55,667 nucleotides of DNA from Alphaproteobacteria bacterium (lineage in GTDB: Bacteria > Pseudomonadota > Alphaproteobacteria > ATCC43930 > CGMCC-115725). This document shows positions 34,691-43,696 of the stretch, one piece after another. The stretch covers positions 1-55,667 of the forward strand of contig JAJPHB010000115.1 in NCBI GenBank assembly GCA_021325525.1, read 5' to 3'. Below the pieces are notes generated by a model that saw only the letters and a program-made list of their open reading frames with translations, was not told the DNA's origin and did not search any database. A program made the position numbers and the translations under genes. How positions within the stretch are numbered: the stretch's first letter is position 1; every line of letters begins with the position of its first letter.

Positions 34691-34951
34691 ATGGCGGAGA
34701 ACCGCGTGCCGCGGCAGCGGCTATCGCAGCCGGCGCCGAGCCGGCATCGCCTCTATGCCTGGGTCAGATGGCTGGGGCTCCTGCCGTTCCTCGGCATTCT
34801 CGGCATCTTCTTCTCCAACCGCGTGACGCCGCTGGTGCTCGGCATGCCGTTCATCCTCGCCTGGATCGTGCTATGGATTCTGCTGTCGTCGCTGATTATG
34901 GCGGCCATTTTCCGCTGCGATCCGGCGAACCGCGCGACGACGGGCCGATGA
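34691..34951 (+). CDS. DUF3311 family small membrane protein
   Basis: An 86-residue protein with two membrane helices. LGLLPFLGILGIFFSNRVTP followed by LVLGMPFILAWIVLWILLSS and a DPANR end are diagnostic of DUF3311, a partner protein nearly always encoded directly upstream of a sodium-solute symporter. It ends in an ATGA overlap with the symporter start at 34948, but that symporter is broken (next entry), so this gene is probably an orphan. Starts at 34619 (overlapping the ABC gene), 34658 and 34691 are in frame; 34691 has GAGG at the right distance and gives the family's usual length. Confidence 0.78.
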   Translation: MAENRVPRQRLSQPAPSRHRLYAWVRWLGLLPFLGILGIFFSNRVTPLVLGMPFILAWIVLWILLSSLIMAAIFRCDPANRATTGR

Positions 34952-35405
34952 ACGGCGCGCTCGTCATCATCGCCGCGACGGCCGCACCTGGCGGGCGAGC
35001 GCATCGGATGCCGATGTTTCGCGCCTCGCCAAGCTGCTGGTGGCGATCATCGCCCTCATCGCCGTCTATTTCACGCTGAGCGGCGGCGAGACGATCGTCG
35101 CCCTCCTCCTCATGGGGTACAGCTTCGTCACCCAGCTCTTTCCGGCGCTGATCTTCAGCCTCATGCCACGGAATTGGGCGGCGCGCGACGGCGCCATCTG
35201 CGGCATTCTCGCCGGCGTTGCCACGGTCGCCGCGACCAGCCTCACCCACACCACCTTCGGCAAGCTCTTTCCGGCGCTCCCCGAGGCGCTGAAAGACCTC
35301 AACATCGGCATCATCGCACTCGTCATCAATTTCATCGTCCTCGGCGTCGTCAGCGCGCTGACGCAGCGGCGCCCCGTATCCGTCGCGGCGCATGGCGGCG
35401 AGTAA
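34948..35405 (+). pseudogene. Internally deleted sodium-solute symporter (SSS) pseudogene
   Basis: The usual partner of the DUF3311 gene survives only as its two ends. At 34948 the ATG overlaps the DUF3311 stop and encodes a short N-terminal piece (MNGALVIIAATAA). At about 35010 another frame takes up the C-terminal part of an SSS permease: DVSRLAKLLVAIIALIAVYF, GGETIVALLLMGYSFVTQLF and PRNWAARDGAICGILAG, to the TAA at 35403-35405. A full SSS protein needs ~450-500 residues, so roughly 1 kb of the middle is missing and the two parts are out of frame. The C-terminal piece could be read from GTG 35040 as a 121-residue fragment but would not form a transporter. Confidence 0.8.
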
Positions 35406-35556
35406 CTGGTTCAAGTAAAATTGCCAGGACCGGACCTTTTTCCTGGTCCAGTCCATGCGTAGCTTATCCTCGCCTCGCGAGCGATGGGCGCTGCGTCACG
35501 CCTCCGCGGGGCAGCTGAGGACGATGACGGCCATGCGGAACTTACGGAAGCCTGCG

Positions 35557-36339
35557 ATGAGCGCTCTCGATCGGCCGGGCGCCGGCCGAGCCGCGGAGCA
35601 TGGCGGAGCCACGATCGCCGCTGCCCACGGCACTCCCTCGACCATCGCGGCCGGCATCGCACGGGACGGCTTCGCCTTCGTTGAGGCGCCGGCGATGCGC
35701 GCCATCCTCGAGCGCGAAGGGCTGCGCGACTGGCGGGCTTTCGCGCGGAGCTGGGACGATCTCGGCCTCGACACCTATATGGCCGATGGCGGACGCTACC
35801 GGAAACGCCGCCACGCGGCCTTCGCCGTCTCGGCGGCGGCGATCCGGCGCAAGCCCCACCAGCCGCACTATCAGTCGCGCGACTACAATCCGCTGAATGG
35901 CGGCATCGCCCGCTGGTTCGAGCCGGTGACGGCGGAAACCGAGGCGAGCCCCGCGCTCGGCGCCATTCTGCGCACCTGCCGCGCCGTCTTCGGCGCGCTC
36001 TCGCCGCAGGTGCGGGAATGGCATGTCGAGCTGCATCAGTTCCGCATCGAGGCGCGGCGCGGCGAGGCCGGGCGCCCGACTCCCGAGGGGCTGCACCGCG
36101 ACGGCGTCGACCACGTCCTCGTTCTCCTCGTCGCCCGCGAGAACATCGCAAGCGGCGAGACTAGCATCCACGGGCTCGACCGTCGCCGGCTCGGCAGCTT
36201 CACCTTGACGGAGCCGATGGACGCCGCCTGGGTCGATGATCACCGCGTCTATCACGGCGTCACCCCTGTCGAGCCGCTCGACCCGGCGCGCCCGGCCCAT
36301 CGCGACGTCCTCGTCGTGACGTTCCGGGGCGCCGGCTGA
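35557..36339 (+). CDS. 2OG-Fe dioxygenase family protein (IDO-like)
   Basis: A 260-residue soluble oxygenase of the 2OG-Fe_dioxy family, whose known members hydroxylate free branched-chain or sulfur amino acids. The iron ligands are visible as H180 and D182 in GLHRDGVDHV and H233 in RVYHGVTPV; HRDVLVVTFRGAG holds the C-terminal region with a basic residue for 2-oxoglutarate. WHVELHQFRI and NGGIARWFEP also belong to the family pattern. Start ATG 35557 follows GGAAGCCTGCG; 35524 and 35455 are in-frame alternatives. It lies alone, upstream of a convergent small gene and about 540 nt before the PLP enzyme. Substrate unknown. Confidence 0.85.
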   Translation: MSALDRPGAGRAAEHGGATIAAAHGTPSTIAAGIARDGFAFVEAPAMRAILEREGLRDWRAFARSWDDLGLDTYMADGGRYRKRRHAAFAVSAAAIRRKPHQPHYQSRDYNPLNGGIARWFEPVTAETEASPALGAILRTCRAVFGALSPQVREWHVELHQFRIEARRGEAGRPTPEGLHRDGVDHVLVLLVARENIASGETSIHGLDRRRLGSFTLTEPMDAAWVDDHRVYHGVTPVEPLDPARPAHRDVLVVTFRGAG

Positions 36340-36342
36340 TCG

Positions 36343-36654
36343 TCAGCGGAGCGGAACGGTAAAATCGAAGCTGAGCCCCGGCGTTCCGTAATAGACCGGC
36401 GGCGGCGCGTAGCGGTAGACGGGCGGGGCGTAGACATAGGGCCGATATTCCCGCGCCTCCCGCCAATCGTAGCGGCGCCAATCATGGCCGCGCCAGTCCT
36501 GGTGATGGTAATGGCGGTCAACGCCGCGATTCCACCCGTGCTCGTCCGCGAAGGCCGGCGCGGCGGCGATGCCGCCCATCACGGCGAGGGCGCCGAGCGC
36601 GATCGCGGCCTTGCGGGGCGCCGCACGGAGCTTCGCGAAGATTTGCCTGCTCAT
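36343..36654 (-). CDS. Small secreted His/Tyr/Arg-rich protein
   Basis: A 103-residue protein with an N-terminal signal peptide ([21 protein letters not shown], predicted cleavage after AFA) and a mature part rich in H, W, R, Y and P ([32 protein letters not shown]). Such sequences are common in small Rhizobiales envelope proteins and may bind metals, polyphosphate or cell-wall components; none of this is shown. Start 36654 after AAAGGAGGGGCATC. It converges on the 2OG-Fe dioxygenase with only 3 nt between the stop codons. Confidence 0.78.
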   Translation of the reverse strand: MSRQIFAKLRAAPRKAAIALGALAVMGGIAAAPAFADEHGWNRGVDRHYHHQDWRGHDWRRYDWREAREYRPYVYAPPVYRYAPPPVYYGTPGLSFDFTVPLR

Positions 36655-36880
36655 GATGCCCCTCCTTTCATGGGGAGATCCCCGGCCTGCTGCCGAAGGA
36701 TCGAAAGACGATGCTTATGATAAGCCGGCTTATATTTTCTCATCCCCAACCCCGGCATCGTCGCCGTCATCGCGGCGAGCGGACGCGGCACGGGGCTCCG
36801 CAAGCTCGCGGCCCGGCAGGACAGGCGGCCCTGTCGGGTGCATGATGAGGGCATGTCGCGAATGCTCCGGGAGAGACCCG

Positions 36881-38167
36881 ATGAAAAGCGAGAATTACAA
36901 GCAGCGCACGCTCAACAATCGCCTGCTCCGTCCCGAGACCCTGATGATGGGCTACGGCTACTCGCCGCAGCTCTCGGAAGGCGCGCTGAAGCCGCCGATC
37001 TTCCACACCTCGACCTTCGTCTTCGAGACGGCGCAGCAGGGCAAGGACCTCTTCGATGTGACGAGCGGCCGGCGCAAGGCGCGCAAGGGCGAGGATCTGG
37101 GCCTCGTCTATTCGCGCTTCAACAACCCCAATTTCGAGATTCTCGAAGACCGCCTCGCGGTCTGGGACGAGGCCGAGCGCGGCGCCGTCTTCGCCAGCGG
37201 CATGGCGGCGATCGCAACGACGCTGCTAACCTTCCTGCGCCCGGGCGACGTGCTGCTCCACAGCCGCCCGCTCTATGGCGGCACGGAGACGCTGATCCGC
37301 AACATCCTTGCCGCTTTCGGCGTGACGCCGGTGGGGTTCACGGACGGCACCGATGAGGGCCATGTCCGCGCCGCTCTCGCCGAGGCGCAGGCAAAAGGCC
37401 CGGTCGGATTCATTCTCGTCGAGACGCCCGCCAATCCGACGAGCGGTCTCGTCGATCTCCGCCTCATGGCAACCATCGCCGGCGCGGCCGCGGCGGCGCA
37501 AGGCGGCCGGCGCCCGCCGGTCGCGGTCGACAATACGATGCTGGGGCCGATGTTCCAGCAGCCGCTCCGCCACGGCGCCGATCTCGCGCTCTATTCTCTG
37601 ACCAAATACGCCGGCGGCCACAGCGACCTCATCGCCGGCGGCGTCAGCGGCAGCGCCGAGCTCGTGCGCAAGATCGTCCTCATGCGCGGCGCCATCGGGA
37701 CGCAGCTCGATCCCAACTCCTGCTGGATGCTGCTGCGCTCGCTGGAGACGCTGCAGATCCGCGCCGAGCGCGCCAGCGCCAACGCCCGGCGCCTTGCCGA
37801 ATATCTCCGCGCCCATCCGCGGATCGCCCGTGTCGATTATCTGGGCTTCCTCGATCCGCAGGATCCGCGCCACGCCGTCTTCGCGCGGCAATGCACGGCG
37901 CCCGGCTCGACCTTCTCCTTCGACATCAAGGGCGGCGAGCGCGAGGCCTTCGCCTTCCTCGACCGCCTCGCCATCTGCAAGCTCGCCGTCAGCCTCGGCG
38001 GCACCGAGACGCTGATCTGCCACCCGGCCTCGACCACCCATTCGGGCGTACCGAAAGCGCTCCGCGAGGAGATCGGCCTCACCGACGCGCTCATCCGCAT
38101 CTCGGTCGGCATCGAGAATGCCGACGACCTCGTCGCCGATCTGGAGCAGGCGCTGGGGGCGGGCTGA
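36881..38167 (+). CDS. Cys/Met-metabolism PLP enzyme (cystathionine gamma-synthase / methionine gamma-lyase type)
   Basis: A 428-residue fold-type I PLP enzyme. The lysine that binds PLP is Lys242 in [18 protein letters not shown]. Other family marks are [48 protein letters not shown] and the [20 protein letters not shown] block near the C-terminus. Members make or break the C-gamma bond of homoserine esters, cystathionine or methionine; these cannot be separated by eye. The start [10 protein letters not shown] at 36881 has CGGGAGAGACCCG before it. It is probably monocistronic. Confidence 0.87.
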   Translation: MKSENYKQRTLNNRLLRPETLMMGYGYSPQLSEGALKPPIFHTSTFVFETAQQGKDLFDVTSGRRKARKGEDLGLVYSRFNNPNFEILEDRLAVWDEAERGAVFASGMAAIATTLLTFLRPGDVLLHSRPLYGGTETLIRNILAAFGVTPVGFTDGTDEGHVRAALAEAQAKGPVGFILVETPANPTSGLVDLRLMATIAGAAAAAQGGRRPPVAVDNTMLGPMFQQPLRHGADLALYSLTKYAGGHSDLIAGGVSGSAELVRKIVLMRGAIGTQLDPNSCWMLLRSLETLQIRAERASANARRLAEYLRAHPRIARVDYLGFLDPQDPRHAVFARQCTAPGSTFSFDIKGGEREAFAFLDRLAICKLAVSLGGTETLICHPASTTHSGVPKALREEIGLTDALIRISVGIENADDLVADLEQALGAG

Positions 38168-38216
38168 GCGCCAGGAAAGTTCCTCTTTCCCTGCGGGAGA
38201 GGGAATATCGCGCGCC

Positions 38217-39623
38217 TCACATCTTCCGCGCCGCCGCGTTCCAATTCCGCTCGAGATTGGCGATGAGCTGCGGGCTGAAATGGCAGAAGGCCTGCTCGCG
38301 GGCATAGACGGCGATGTAGCGGCGGAAGAGGTCGAGGGGCTCTTGCCCGACGCGGATGGCGCGGCGGTTGCCGGCGGCGCTGACGAGGCCGGCGCCGGCG
38401 AGGGCGGCGACCGCGCCGGCGATCGCCGCGTCCATCGCACCCGGCGGCACGATCTCGTCGCAGAGGAGGCGGCCCTCGGCGCTGTCGCAATCGAGGCGGC
38501 GCTCGGCGAGGATCGCCTGGCGGGCGATGCGGTCGCCGGTGAAGCGCGGCAGGCGGAGATTGGCGGCTCCGGGGATGATCCCCTCCTTTCGTGCCGGCAG
38601 CGTCATGTAGGCGCCGCGTTCGGCGATGACGCGGTCCATGACGAGGAGGTACTGGCAGCCGCCGCCGATCGCGAAGGCTTCGATCGCGGCAATCCACGGC
38701 TTCTCGATGGTGACGCCGGAAATGTCGTCCGGAACGGCGCCCGGCGTCGCGAGGCCGCGATAGATCTTGTTGACGATGCCGAGCTCGCGCTTCGGATACC
38801 AGATATACGGGATCTTGCCGTGATAAAGATGCGTCAGGTTGATGCCGGCGCAGAAGACGCGGCGCCCGGCATATTTCGGATGCTCGACCGGGCCGCCGCG
38901 CAGCACGGCGATCTCGGCCTCGGGATCGAGGATCGCGAGATCGGCGGCGGTTTCGAGCGCATCGAGGGTGGTATCGTCCTCGGCGTTGAGGAAGCGCGGG
39001 TGGCGCAATTCCACCACCACGGCCTTGCCGCTTCGCCGCACCGAGGCGGCGCCGAGATCGAGCGCCCCCTCTTTGCGCAGGCGCGGGAGAAGCTCCGCCG
39101 TTTCCGCGCGCGGCAGCAGCATGGCGTGGCAGAGATGCGCGCCGCATTCGGCGTCGGCGAGAACGCCGGCGAGGAAGAGCCCCTGGTCGATCTCGACGCC
39201 CTCCTTCTCGGCGAGGGGAAGCGGCGCCTCCGCGGCCAATGCCGTTTCGCTCGGCACGAGGCCCGGGACCAGCGCCGCCGCCTCGCCGACCAGCCGCTCG
39301 ACGCGCACGAAGCGCCGCAGATTGTCGGTGAGGCGGCAGTAGGCCGCCACGCTATGGGCCGCGAGGAAGTCCGCGCGCAGGCGCCGCGCCCGGGCGTGGA
39401 TGGAGGCGGCGGCCGCCGCCTCGGTCGCGCCGCGGGCGCGCTTTCGCGGCAGCATCGCGAGCAGCGCCTCGCCGCATCGCCAGGCGCGCGAGAAGGCGGC
39501 GGCATCGCGCGCGAATTCTCCGGTAAGGGCCGGCGCCTGCGCGAGCCAGGCCGCGGCCTCGGCTTGGGGCAGGCCGGCACGGGCGAGCAGCGCGGCCTCG
39601 GATGGCCCTCGCGGAGCGTCCAT
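38217..39623 (-). CDS. DpgC-like cofactor-independent dioxygenase (crotonase superfamily)
   Basis: A 468-residue protein with an N-terminal helical domain (~1-160) and a crotonase/enoyl-CoA hydratase domain (~170-440). The blocks HPRFLNAEDDTTLDALETAA, HPKYAGRRVFCAGINLTHLY and GGGCQYLLVMDRVIAERGAY correspond closely, as I recall, to DpgC (3,5-dihydroxyphenylacetyl-CoA 1,2-dioxygenase), which uses O2 without metal or cofactor. The N-terminal extension, absent from ordinary crotonases, supports this. It is last in a three-gene operon with two MoeA-type genes, 13 nt after the second. Start 39623 follows AGAGGAGACCTGGCG. No DpgA/B/D homologues are in the window, so its substrate is probably another aromatic acyl-CoA. 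Confidence 0.82.
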   Translation of the reverse strand: MDAPRGPSEAALLARAGLPQAEAAAWLAQAPALTGEFARDAAAFSRAWRCGEALLAMLPRKRARGATEAAAAASIHARARRLRADFLAAHSVAAYCRLTDNLRRFVRVERLVGEAAALVPGLVPSETALAAEAPLPLAEKEGVEIDQGLFLAGVLADAECGAHLCHAMLLPRAETAELLPRLRKEGALDLGAASVRRSGKAVVVELRHPRFLNAEDDTTLDALETAADLAILDPEAEIAVLRGGPVEHPKYAGRRVFCAGINLTHLYHGKIPYIWYPKRELGIVNKIYRGLATPGAVPDDISGVTIEKPWIAAIEAFAIGGGCQYLLVMDRVIAERGAYMTLPARKEGIIPGAANLRLPRFTGDRIARQAILAERRLDCDSAEGRLLCDEIVPPGAMDAAIAGAVAALAGAGLVSAAGNRRAIRVGQEPLDLFRRYIAVYAREQAFCHFSPQLIANLERNWNAAARKM

Positions 39624-39636
39624 CGCCAGGTCTCCT

Positions 39637-41589
39637 CTATGCCGTGAAGCCGAGCGCCGCGAGCTCGGCACGTGTCGCCGGATCGGCGATGAGCGCGATG
39701 AAGGCCTGCACCGGCTCTCGGGCGAGCCGCGCCTTCGGCACGACGAAATCGTAGCGTTCGTCCTGAAGCGGCGTGAATCCCAACCCGTATTGCCGGGCGA
39801 CAGTGGAGATGGCGATGCCCCAATCGGCGCGCCCTTGCGCCACCGCCGCGGCGACGGCGTTGTGCGATTTCGCCTGGTTGCCGAATCCGGCCGGCCGCGC
39901 TTCGCCGAGGAGACGGTCGATGAGGATGCGCGTGCCGCTGCCGGCATTGCGGTTCACCATGAAGCAATCGGGGTCGGCGAGGGCTGCGGCGATGGCTTCG
40001 ACGATGCTGCGCCCTTCAAAGCGCGGATCGCCCGGGCGGAAGACCAGGCCTTGCAGGCGGCCGTAACCCGGCACCAGCTCCAGCCCCTCGGTGAGAAACG
40101 GCCTATTGTAGACCCCGCTCGCCGGATCCATCAGGTGGATCCCGGCGATGTCGCACTCGCCGCGTTCTGCCGCCGCGAGGCCGCCTTGGCTGCCGACATT
40201 GAGCGCCTTGACCGTGATGCCCTGGCGCAGCAGCTTTCCGACCAGCCGATCGAGCCCGACGCAGTGACTGCCGATGATGACGAGCGCGGCGGGCTCCTTG
40301 GCGGCGCCGATCAGCCTCGCCTGGATTTCGCTTCCGGCGGCCACGGTCTCCGTATGCGGCGGCACGGCGAAGAAGCCGTCGGCCTGTCCGAAGGCGGTGA
40401 CCGAGCCCGAGCCCTTGGCGATGGGATAGGCGGCGAGGCTCTGCCCGTCGGCGCCGCGGACGAGCGAGACGAGAACGTATTCGGTGCGGCCGCGCTCGGA
40501 AGTGACGCGCCGCGCCAAGGTCGCCGCGATGCTCCGCTGCTCCTCCGCGCGCAGCCCGGCGAAGGCGCGGATCACCGGCGCCGCGAATTCATGGAAGGTG
40601 AAGATCGCCGATGTCGGAAAGCCGGGTAGCACGATGACCGGCTTGCCGCGCGTGACGGCAAGGCAGATCGGCTTGCCGGGCTTCAGCGCCGCGCCATGGA
40701 CGACGATGCCGGGATCGGTAAGCCGGCTCACCACGCGGTAGGCGAGGTCGCCCGCGCCTTTCGAGGTGCCGCCGGAGAGAACCGCCATATCCGAGGCGAG
40801 CGCCGTCTCCAAGATCTGGGCGAGCGCCGCCTCGTCGTCGGCGACGATGCCGAGCGGCACCGCGATCCCGCCTTGCTCTTCGACTGCCGCGGCGAGGATC
40901 GCGGCATTCGAATCATAGACGCCGCCCCGCCGCATCGCCGCCCCCGGCGGCACCAGCTCGTCGCCGGTCGAGACGATGGCGACGCGCGGCCGCCGCCACG
41001 CCGCGATCTCCGCGGCTCCGACCGCGGCCAGCGTCCCGATCTCGCGCGAGCCCAGCACCTGCCCGGCGCGCAGCACGATCTCGCCGCGGCCGATATCGCC
41101 GCCGGCCGCGGCGATGAACTGGCCCGGCGCCGCGGGACGGTGGATTTCGAGGAAGAGCCCGCCGGCCTCCTCGCGCGTCTCGGTATGCTCGACCATGACG
41201 ATCGCGTCGGCGCCGCGCGGCACCATGCCGCCGGTGGCGATGACGCTGGCCGTACCGGCCGCCACCGCGATCCGAGGCTCGCGGCCGGGCGTCAAGACTT
41301 CATCGTTGAGGCGGAGGCGGCGCGGCGCCGCCTCGCTCGCTCCCGCCGTATCGGCGGCGCGAAGGGCGAAGCCATCGACGCTCGCGCGGTCGAAGCCCGG
41401 CACGTCGACCGCGGCGATGACGTCGCGCGCGAGGACGCGGCCGAGCGATTGCGCGAGCGGCACCGTCTCCTCGCCGAGCGGCGCGAGGCGCAGGTGCCGA
41501 TGGAAGCGTGCCTCGGCTTCATCGCGGCTGACGACTTCGAGGAACTGCTCCTGGCGCGCCGCGCGGCGCAGAGCGTCTTTAAGGCTCAT
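39637..41589 (-). CDS. MoeA-type molybdopterin enzyme fused to a periplasmic-binding-protein-like domain
   Basis: A 650-residue fusion. Residues ~1-400 are MoeA (molybdenum insertion into molybdopterin): PGFDRASVDGFALRAADTAG, GGMVPRGADAIVMVEHTE, VAIVSTGDELVPPG, YDSNAAIL and VLPGFPTSAIFTFHEF. Residues ~415-650 are a binding-protein-like domain of the LysR-substrate/molybdate type (IIGSHCVGLDRLVGKLL, NRNAGSGTRILIDRLLG, GRADWGIAISTVARQ) with no membrane anchor. It starts at 41589 in an ATGA overlap with the upstream moeA gene; ATG 41598 is an alternative. Such fusions are known in bacteria and archaea. The extra domain may sense molybdate, tungstate or a cofactor precursor. Confidence 0.88.
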   Translation of the reverse strand: MSLKDALRRAARQEQFLEVVSRDEAEARFHRHLRLAPLGEETVPLAQSLGRVLARDVIAAVDVPGFDRASVDGFALRAADTAGASEAAPRRLRLNDEVLTPGREPRIAVAAGTASVIATGGMVPRGADAIVMVEHTETREEAGGLFLEIHRPAAPGQFIAAAGGDIGRGEIVLRAGQVLGSREIGTLAAVGAAEIAAWRRPRVAIVSTGDELVPPGAAMRRGGVYDSNAAILAAAVEEQGGIAVPLGIVADDEAALAQILETALASDMAVLSGGTSKGAGDLAYRVVSRLTDPGIVVHGAALKPGKPICLAVTRGKPVIVLPGFPTSAIFTFHEFAAPVIRAFAGLRAEEQRSIAATLARRVTSERGRTEYVLVSLVRGADGQSLAAYPIAKGSGSVTAFGQADGFFAVPPHTETVAAGSEIQARLIGAAKEPAALVIIGSHCVGLDRLVGKLLRQGITVKALNVGSQGGLAAAERGECDIAGIHLMDPASGVYNRPFLTEGLELVPGYGRLQGLVFRPGDPRFEGRSIVEAIAAALADPDCFMVNRNAGSGTRILIDRLLGEARPAGFGNQAKSHNAVAAAVAQGRADWGIAISTVARQYGLGFTPLQDERYDFVVPKARLAREPVQAFIALIADPATRAELAALGFTA

Positions 41590-42764
41590 GCACGCCATCC
41601 GTCGTAGAGATGGAGGCGAATGCGCGCCCCCGGCGGGTATCCTTCGAGCGCCTCCGGCACCAGCACGAAGCCGTCGGCGCGCGCCGCCGAGGCGAGCCCG
41701 CCGGTCTCGATGGCGCCGACCGGCTCCGCGCGTCCAGCGACGAGGCGCAGGCGGCAGAGGTCGAGAAGGCCGATGGCGGAGACGATCTTGCGGCCGAGCT
41801 CGACCTCGCGCGTCGCATAGGGGAGGGCGGGATCGCGCCCGGCGAGCCGCCGGACGAGACGGCCCGCAAGCAGATCATAGACGCAGAGGCAGGCAAGCGG
41901 ATCGCCCGGGAGCAGGATGACCGGAACGCCGCCGGCCTCGCCCAACCCCGCCGAGCCGCCCGGCCGCAGCGCGATTCCATGGAGGTCGAGCCGGCCGGCT
42001 TCGGCGAGCGCCGCCGGCGCGATGTCGTCATCGCCGGCGCCGCTGCGCCCGGCGATGAGGATCGCGTCGGCGCCGGGCGCGAGGAGGGCGGCGCGGATCG
42101 ACGCTGGCGTCGGCGCGGCGTCGACAGCTTCGGCGATGCCGCCGTCGCGCGCGACGAGCGCCGCCAGCATCGGCCCGTCGGCGTCGCCGCGACGGAATTT
42201 CGCACCGAGAATGACGAGGCGGATGCGCGGCCGCCGCACCACCCGTGGCGCGCCGATAGCGAGCGCCGCGAGCAGGCCGACATCCTGCGGGCGCAGCACG
42301 TGGCCGGCGGCGAAGAGAGCGGTGCCGGCGCGGAGCTGCTGGCCGCGGCCCTCGACGAGCGCGCCTTCCGCCGCTGCCGCGACGATCTCGATCGCGCCGC
42401 CCTTCGCCTCCGCGACTTCGAAAGGCAGGATGGCATCGGCGCCGCGCGGCATCGGCGCGCCCGCGGCGATGAGCATGGCGCCGCCCACCGGCAGCGGCGG
42501 CTCTGTCGCCGCCGCCAGCCGCAGCGGATTGTAGTCGCCCGCGCCGACCGTATCCGCGGCGCGCACCGCGTATCCGTCGGCGCCGGCGATGTCGGTATCC
42601 GGGGCATCGCACGGCGCCGCGAGCGCCGTCGACAGGACGCGGCCCACGGCCTCGGTCACGGCGACCGCCTCGTCGGCGGGCGTCGAGGCGTGACGGTCGA
42701 TCCATTCCTCGGCCATCGCCACCGCGGCGCGTTCCGCGAAGCCCTTCCGGCGTATGTCCCGCAT
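41586..42764 (-). CDS. Molybdopterin molybdenumtransferase MoeA-like protein
   Basis: A 392-residue MoeA/gephyrin-E-domain protein. CDAPDTDIAGADGYAVRAAD, GAPMPRGADAILPFEV, IRLVILGAKFRRGD, GRSGAGDDDIAP and VILLPGDPLACLCVYDLL follow the family order. The TGDE-type motif that coordinates metal insertion is changed to LGAKFRRGD and some active-site residues look divergent, so it may be a specialised paralogue rather than the housekeeping enzyme. It begins at 42764 after GAGGAATTGTCCGAAG and overlaps the MoeA fusion by 4 nt. The operon order is moeA-like, moeA/binding-protein fusion, DpgC-like. Confidence 0.82.
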   Translation of the reverse strand: MRDIRRKGFAERAAVAMAEEWIDRHASTPADEAVAVTEAVGRVLSTALAAPCDAPDTDIAGADGYAVRAADTVGAGDYNPLRLAAATEPPLPVGGAMLIAAGAPMPRGADAILPFEVAEAKGGAIEIVAAAAEGALVEGRGQQLRAGTALFAAGHVLRPQDVGLLAALAIGAPRVVRRPRIRLVILGAKFRRGDADGPMLAALVARDGGIAEAVDAAPTPASIRAALLAPGADAILIAGRSGAGDDDIAPAALAEAGRLDLHGIALRPGGSAGLGEAGGVPVILLPGDPLACLCVYDLLAGRLVRRLAGRDPALPYATREVELGRKIVSAIGLLDLCRLRLVAGRAEPVGAIETGGLASAARADGFVLVPEALEGYPPGARIRLHLYDGWRA

Positions 42765-42913
42765 CTTCGGACAATTCCTCAAGGGGTTGGCCGAATTGAA
42801 TTTACTCCGGCGATGCGGGGAGGGGCCGGAATTTTTCGGCGCGGCCGGGCAGGCGCTCGCGTCGCCCCGCCGCCGGGCCGCCGCAGCGCCAACAATGAAC
42901 GGCGGGCGAGATC

Positions 42914-43696
42914 TCAGCCCGGATCGGGCGGCCACGCCCGGCAGCAGAGGGGAGCGAAGGCTGCCTTTGCCGTCATCTGCGCGCGATCGGCGGCGGCGAT
43001 CTCGGCGACGAGCTTGTTCACGATCGCCTCGGCGAAGGTCGAGAAATCCTGGATCTCGATGACGAAGTTGCCGGGTCCGCCGGCGACGTTCTCGCGGTAA
43101 TACGTCCCGATGCCTCCCGGCGGCTGGGTATGGGCGGTGAAGCCGGGATTGGGATGCAGATTGACGATGGCGAGCCCGTTGATGGTGACGCCGGCGGCGA
43201 CGGCGTCGTCGCGCGCATCGGTCACCGGCCTCCCGCCGTTGTTGGTGCCGTCGCCCGAAATGTCGATGATGCGGCGCTCGCTGCTGACGCCGCTCTCGGC
43301 GAAGTGCCGCATCGCGAAGTCGATCGCCGCGCTGATAGAGGTGAAGCCGGCGAAGGAGCGCGGCGCCGTCCGCAGGGTATTGGCCATGACCCCGCCCGTC
43401 TCCTCGTCGCGGATGATGGCCCAATTGGCGACGACGCGTTGCGCGTCCGAGCCCGACCACTCGATGAAGCTGACCGCGATCGCATGGTGCGGTCCCGACT
43501 GAATGGCGTCGAGCACCTTCGGATTGGTGAGCGCTGCGGCGTATCCTTCGCGCTGGAGGTGAAACTCGTCCTCGTCGACGCTGCGCGACACGTCCGCCGC
43601 GAGGATGAGCTGGAGGTCGACGGTCTCGGCGCGCACAGGGCGGGCGGCTATCGGTATCAGCGCCGCCAACAGAGCGGCAATCAGCGTCTTCCGCAT
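42914..43696 (-). CDS. DUF1194 (von Willebrand factor A-like) secreted protein
   Basis: A 260-residue exported protein. Signal peptide MRKTLIAALLAALIPIAA followed by RPVRA cleavage region, then a VWA-like alpha/beta fold: LQLILAADVSRSVDEDEFHL carries a metal-site DxSxS-like motif, and RRIIDISGDGTNNGG is the second typical block of DUF1194. Start 43696 follows GCGGAGGCGACG. The family is frequent in Alphaproteobacteria; function is unknown, but metal-dependent protein-protein contact in the periplasm is likely. Monocistronic. Confidence 0.87.
   Translation of the reverse strand: MRKTLIAALLAALIPIAARPVRAETVDLQLILAADVSRSVDEDEFHLQREGYAAALTNPKVLDAIQSGPHHAIAVSFIEWSGSDAQRVVANWAIIRDEETGGVMANTLRTAPRSFAGFTSISAAIDFAMRHFAESGVSSERRIIDISGDGTNNGGRPVTDARDDAVAAGVTINGLAIVNLHPNPGFTAHTQPPGGIGTYYRENVAGGPGNFVIEIQDFSTFAEAIVNKLVAEIAAADRAQMTAKAAFAPLCCRAWPPDPG

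Noticed and set aside
39637-41589. The MoeA/binding-protein fusion as an ABC molybdate-binding protein
   Set aside because: There is no signal peptide or lipobox, and the binding-protein part is C-terminal to MoeA in one cytoplasmic chain, so it is not a transporter component.
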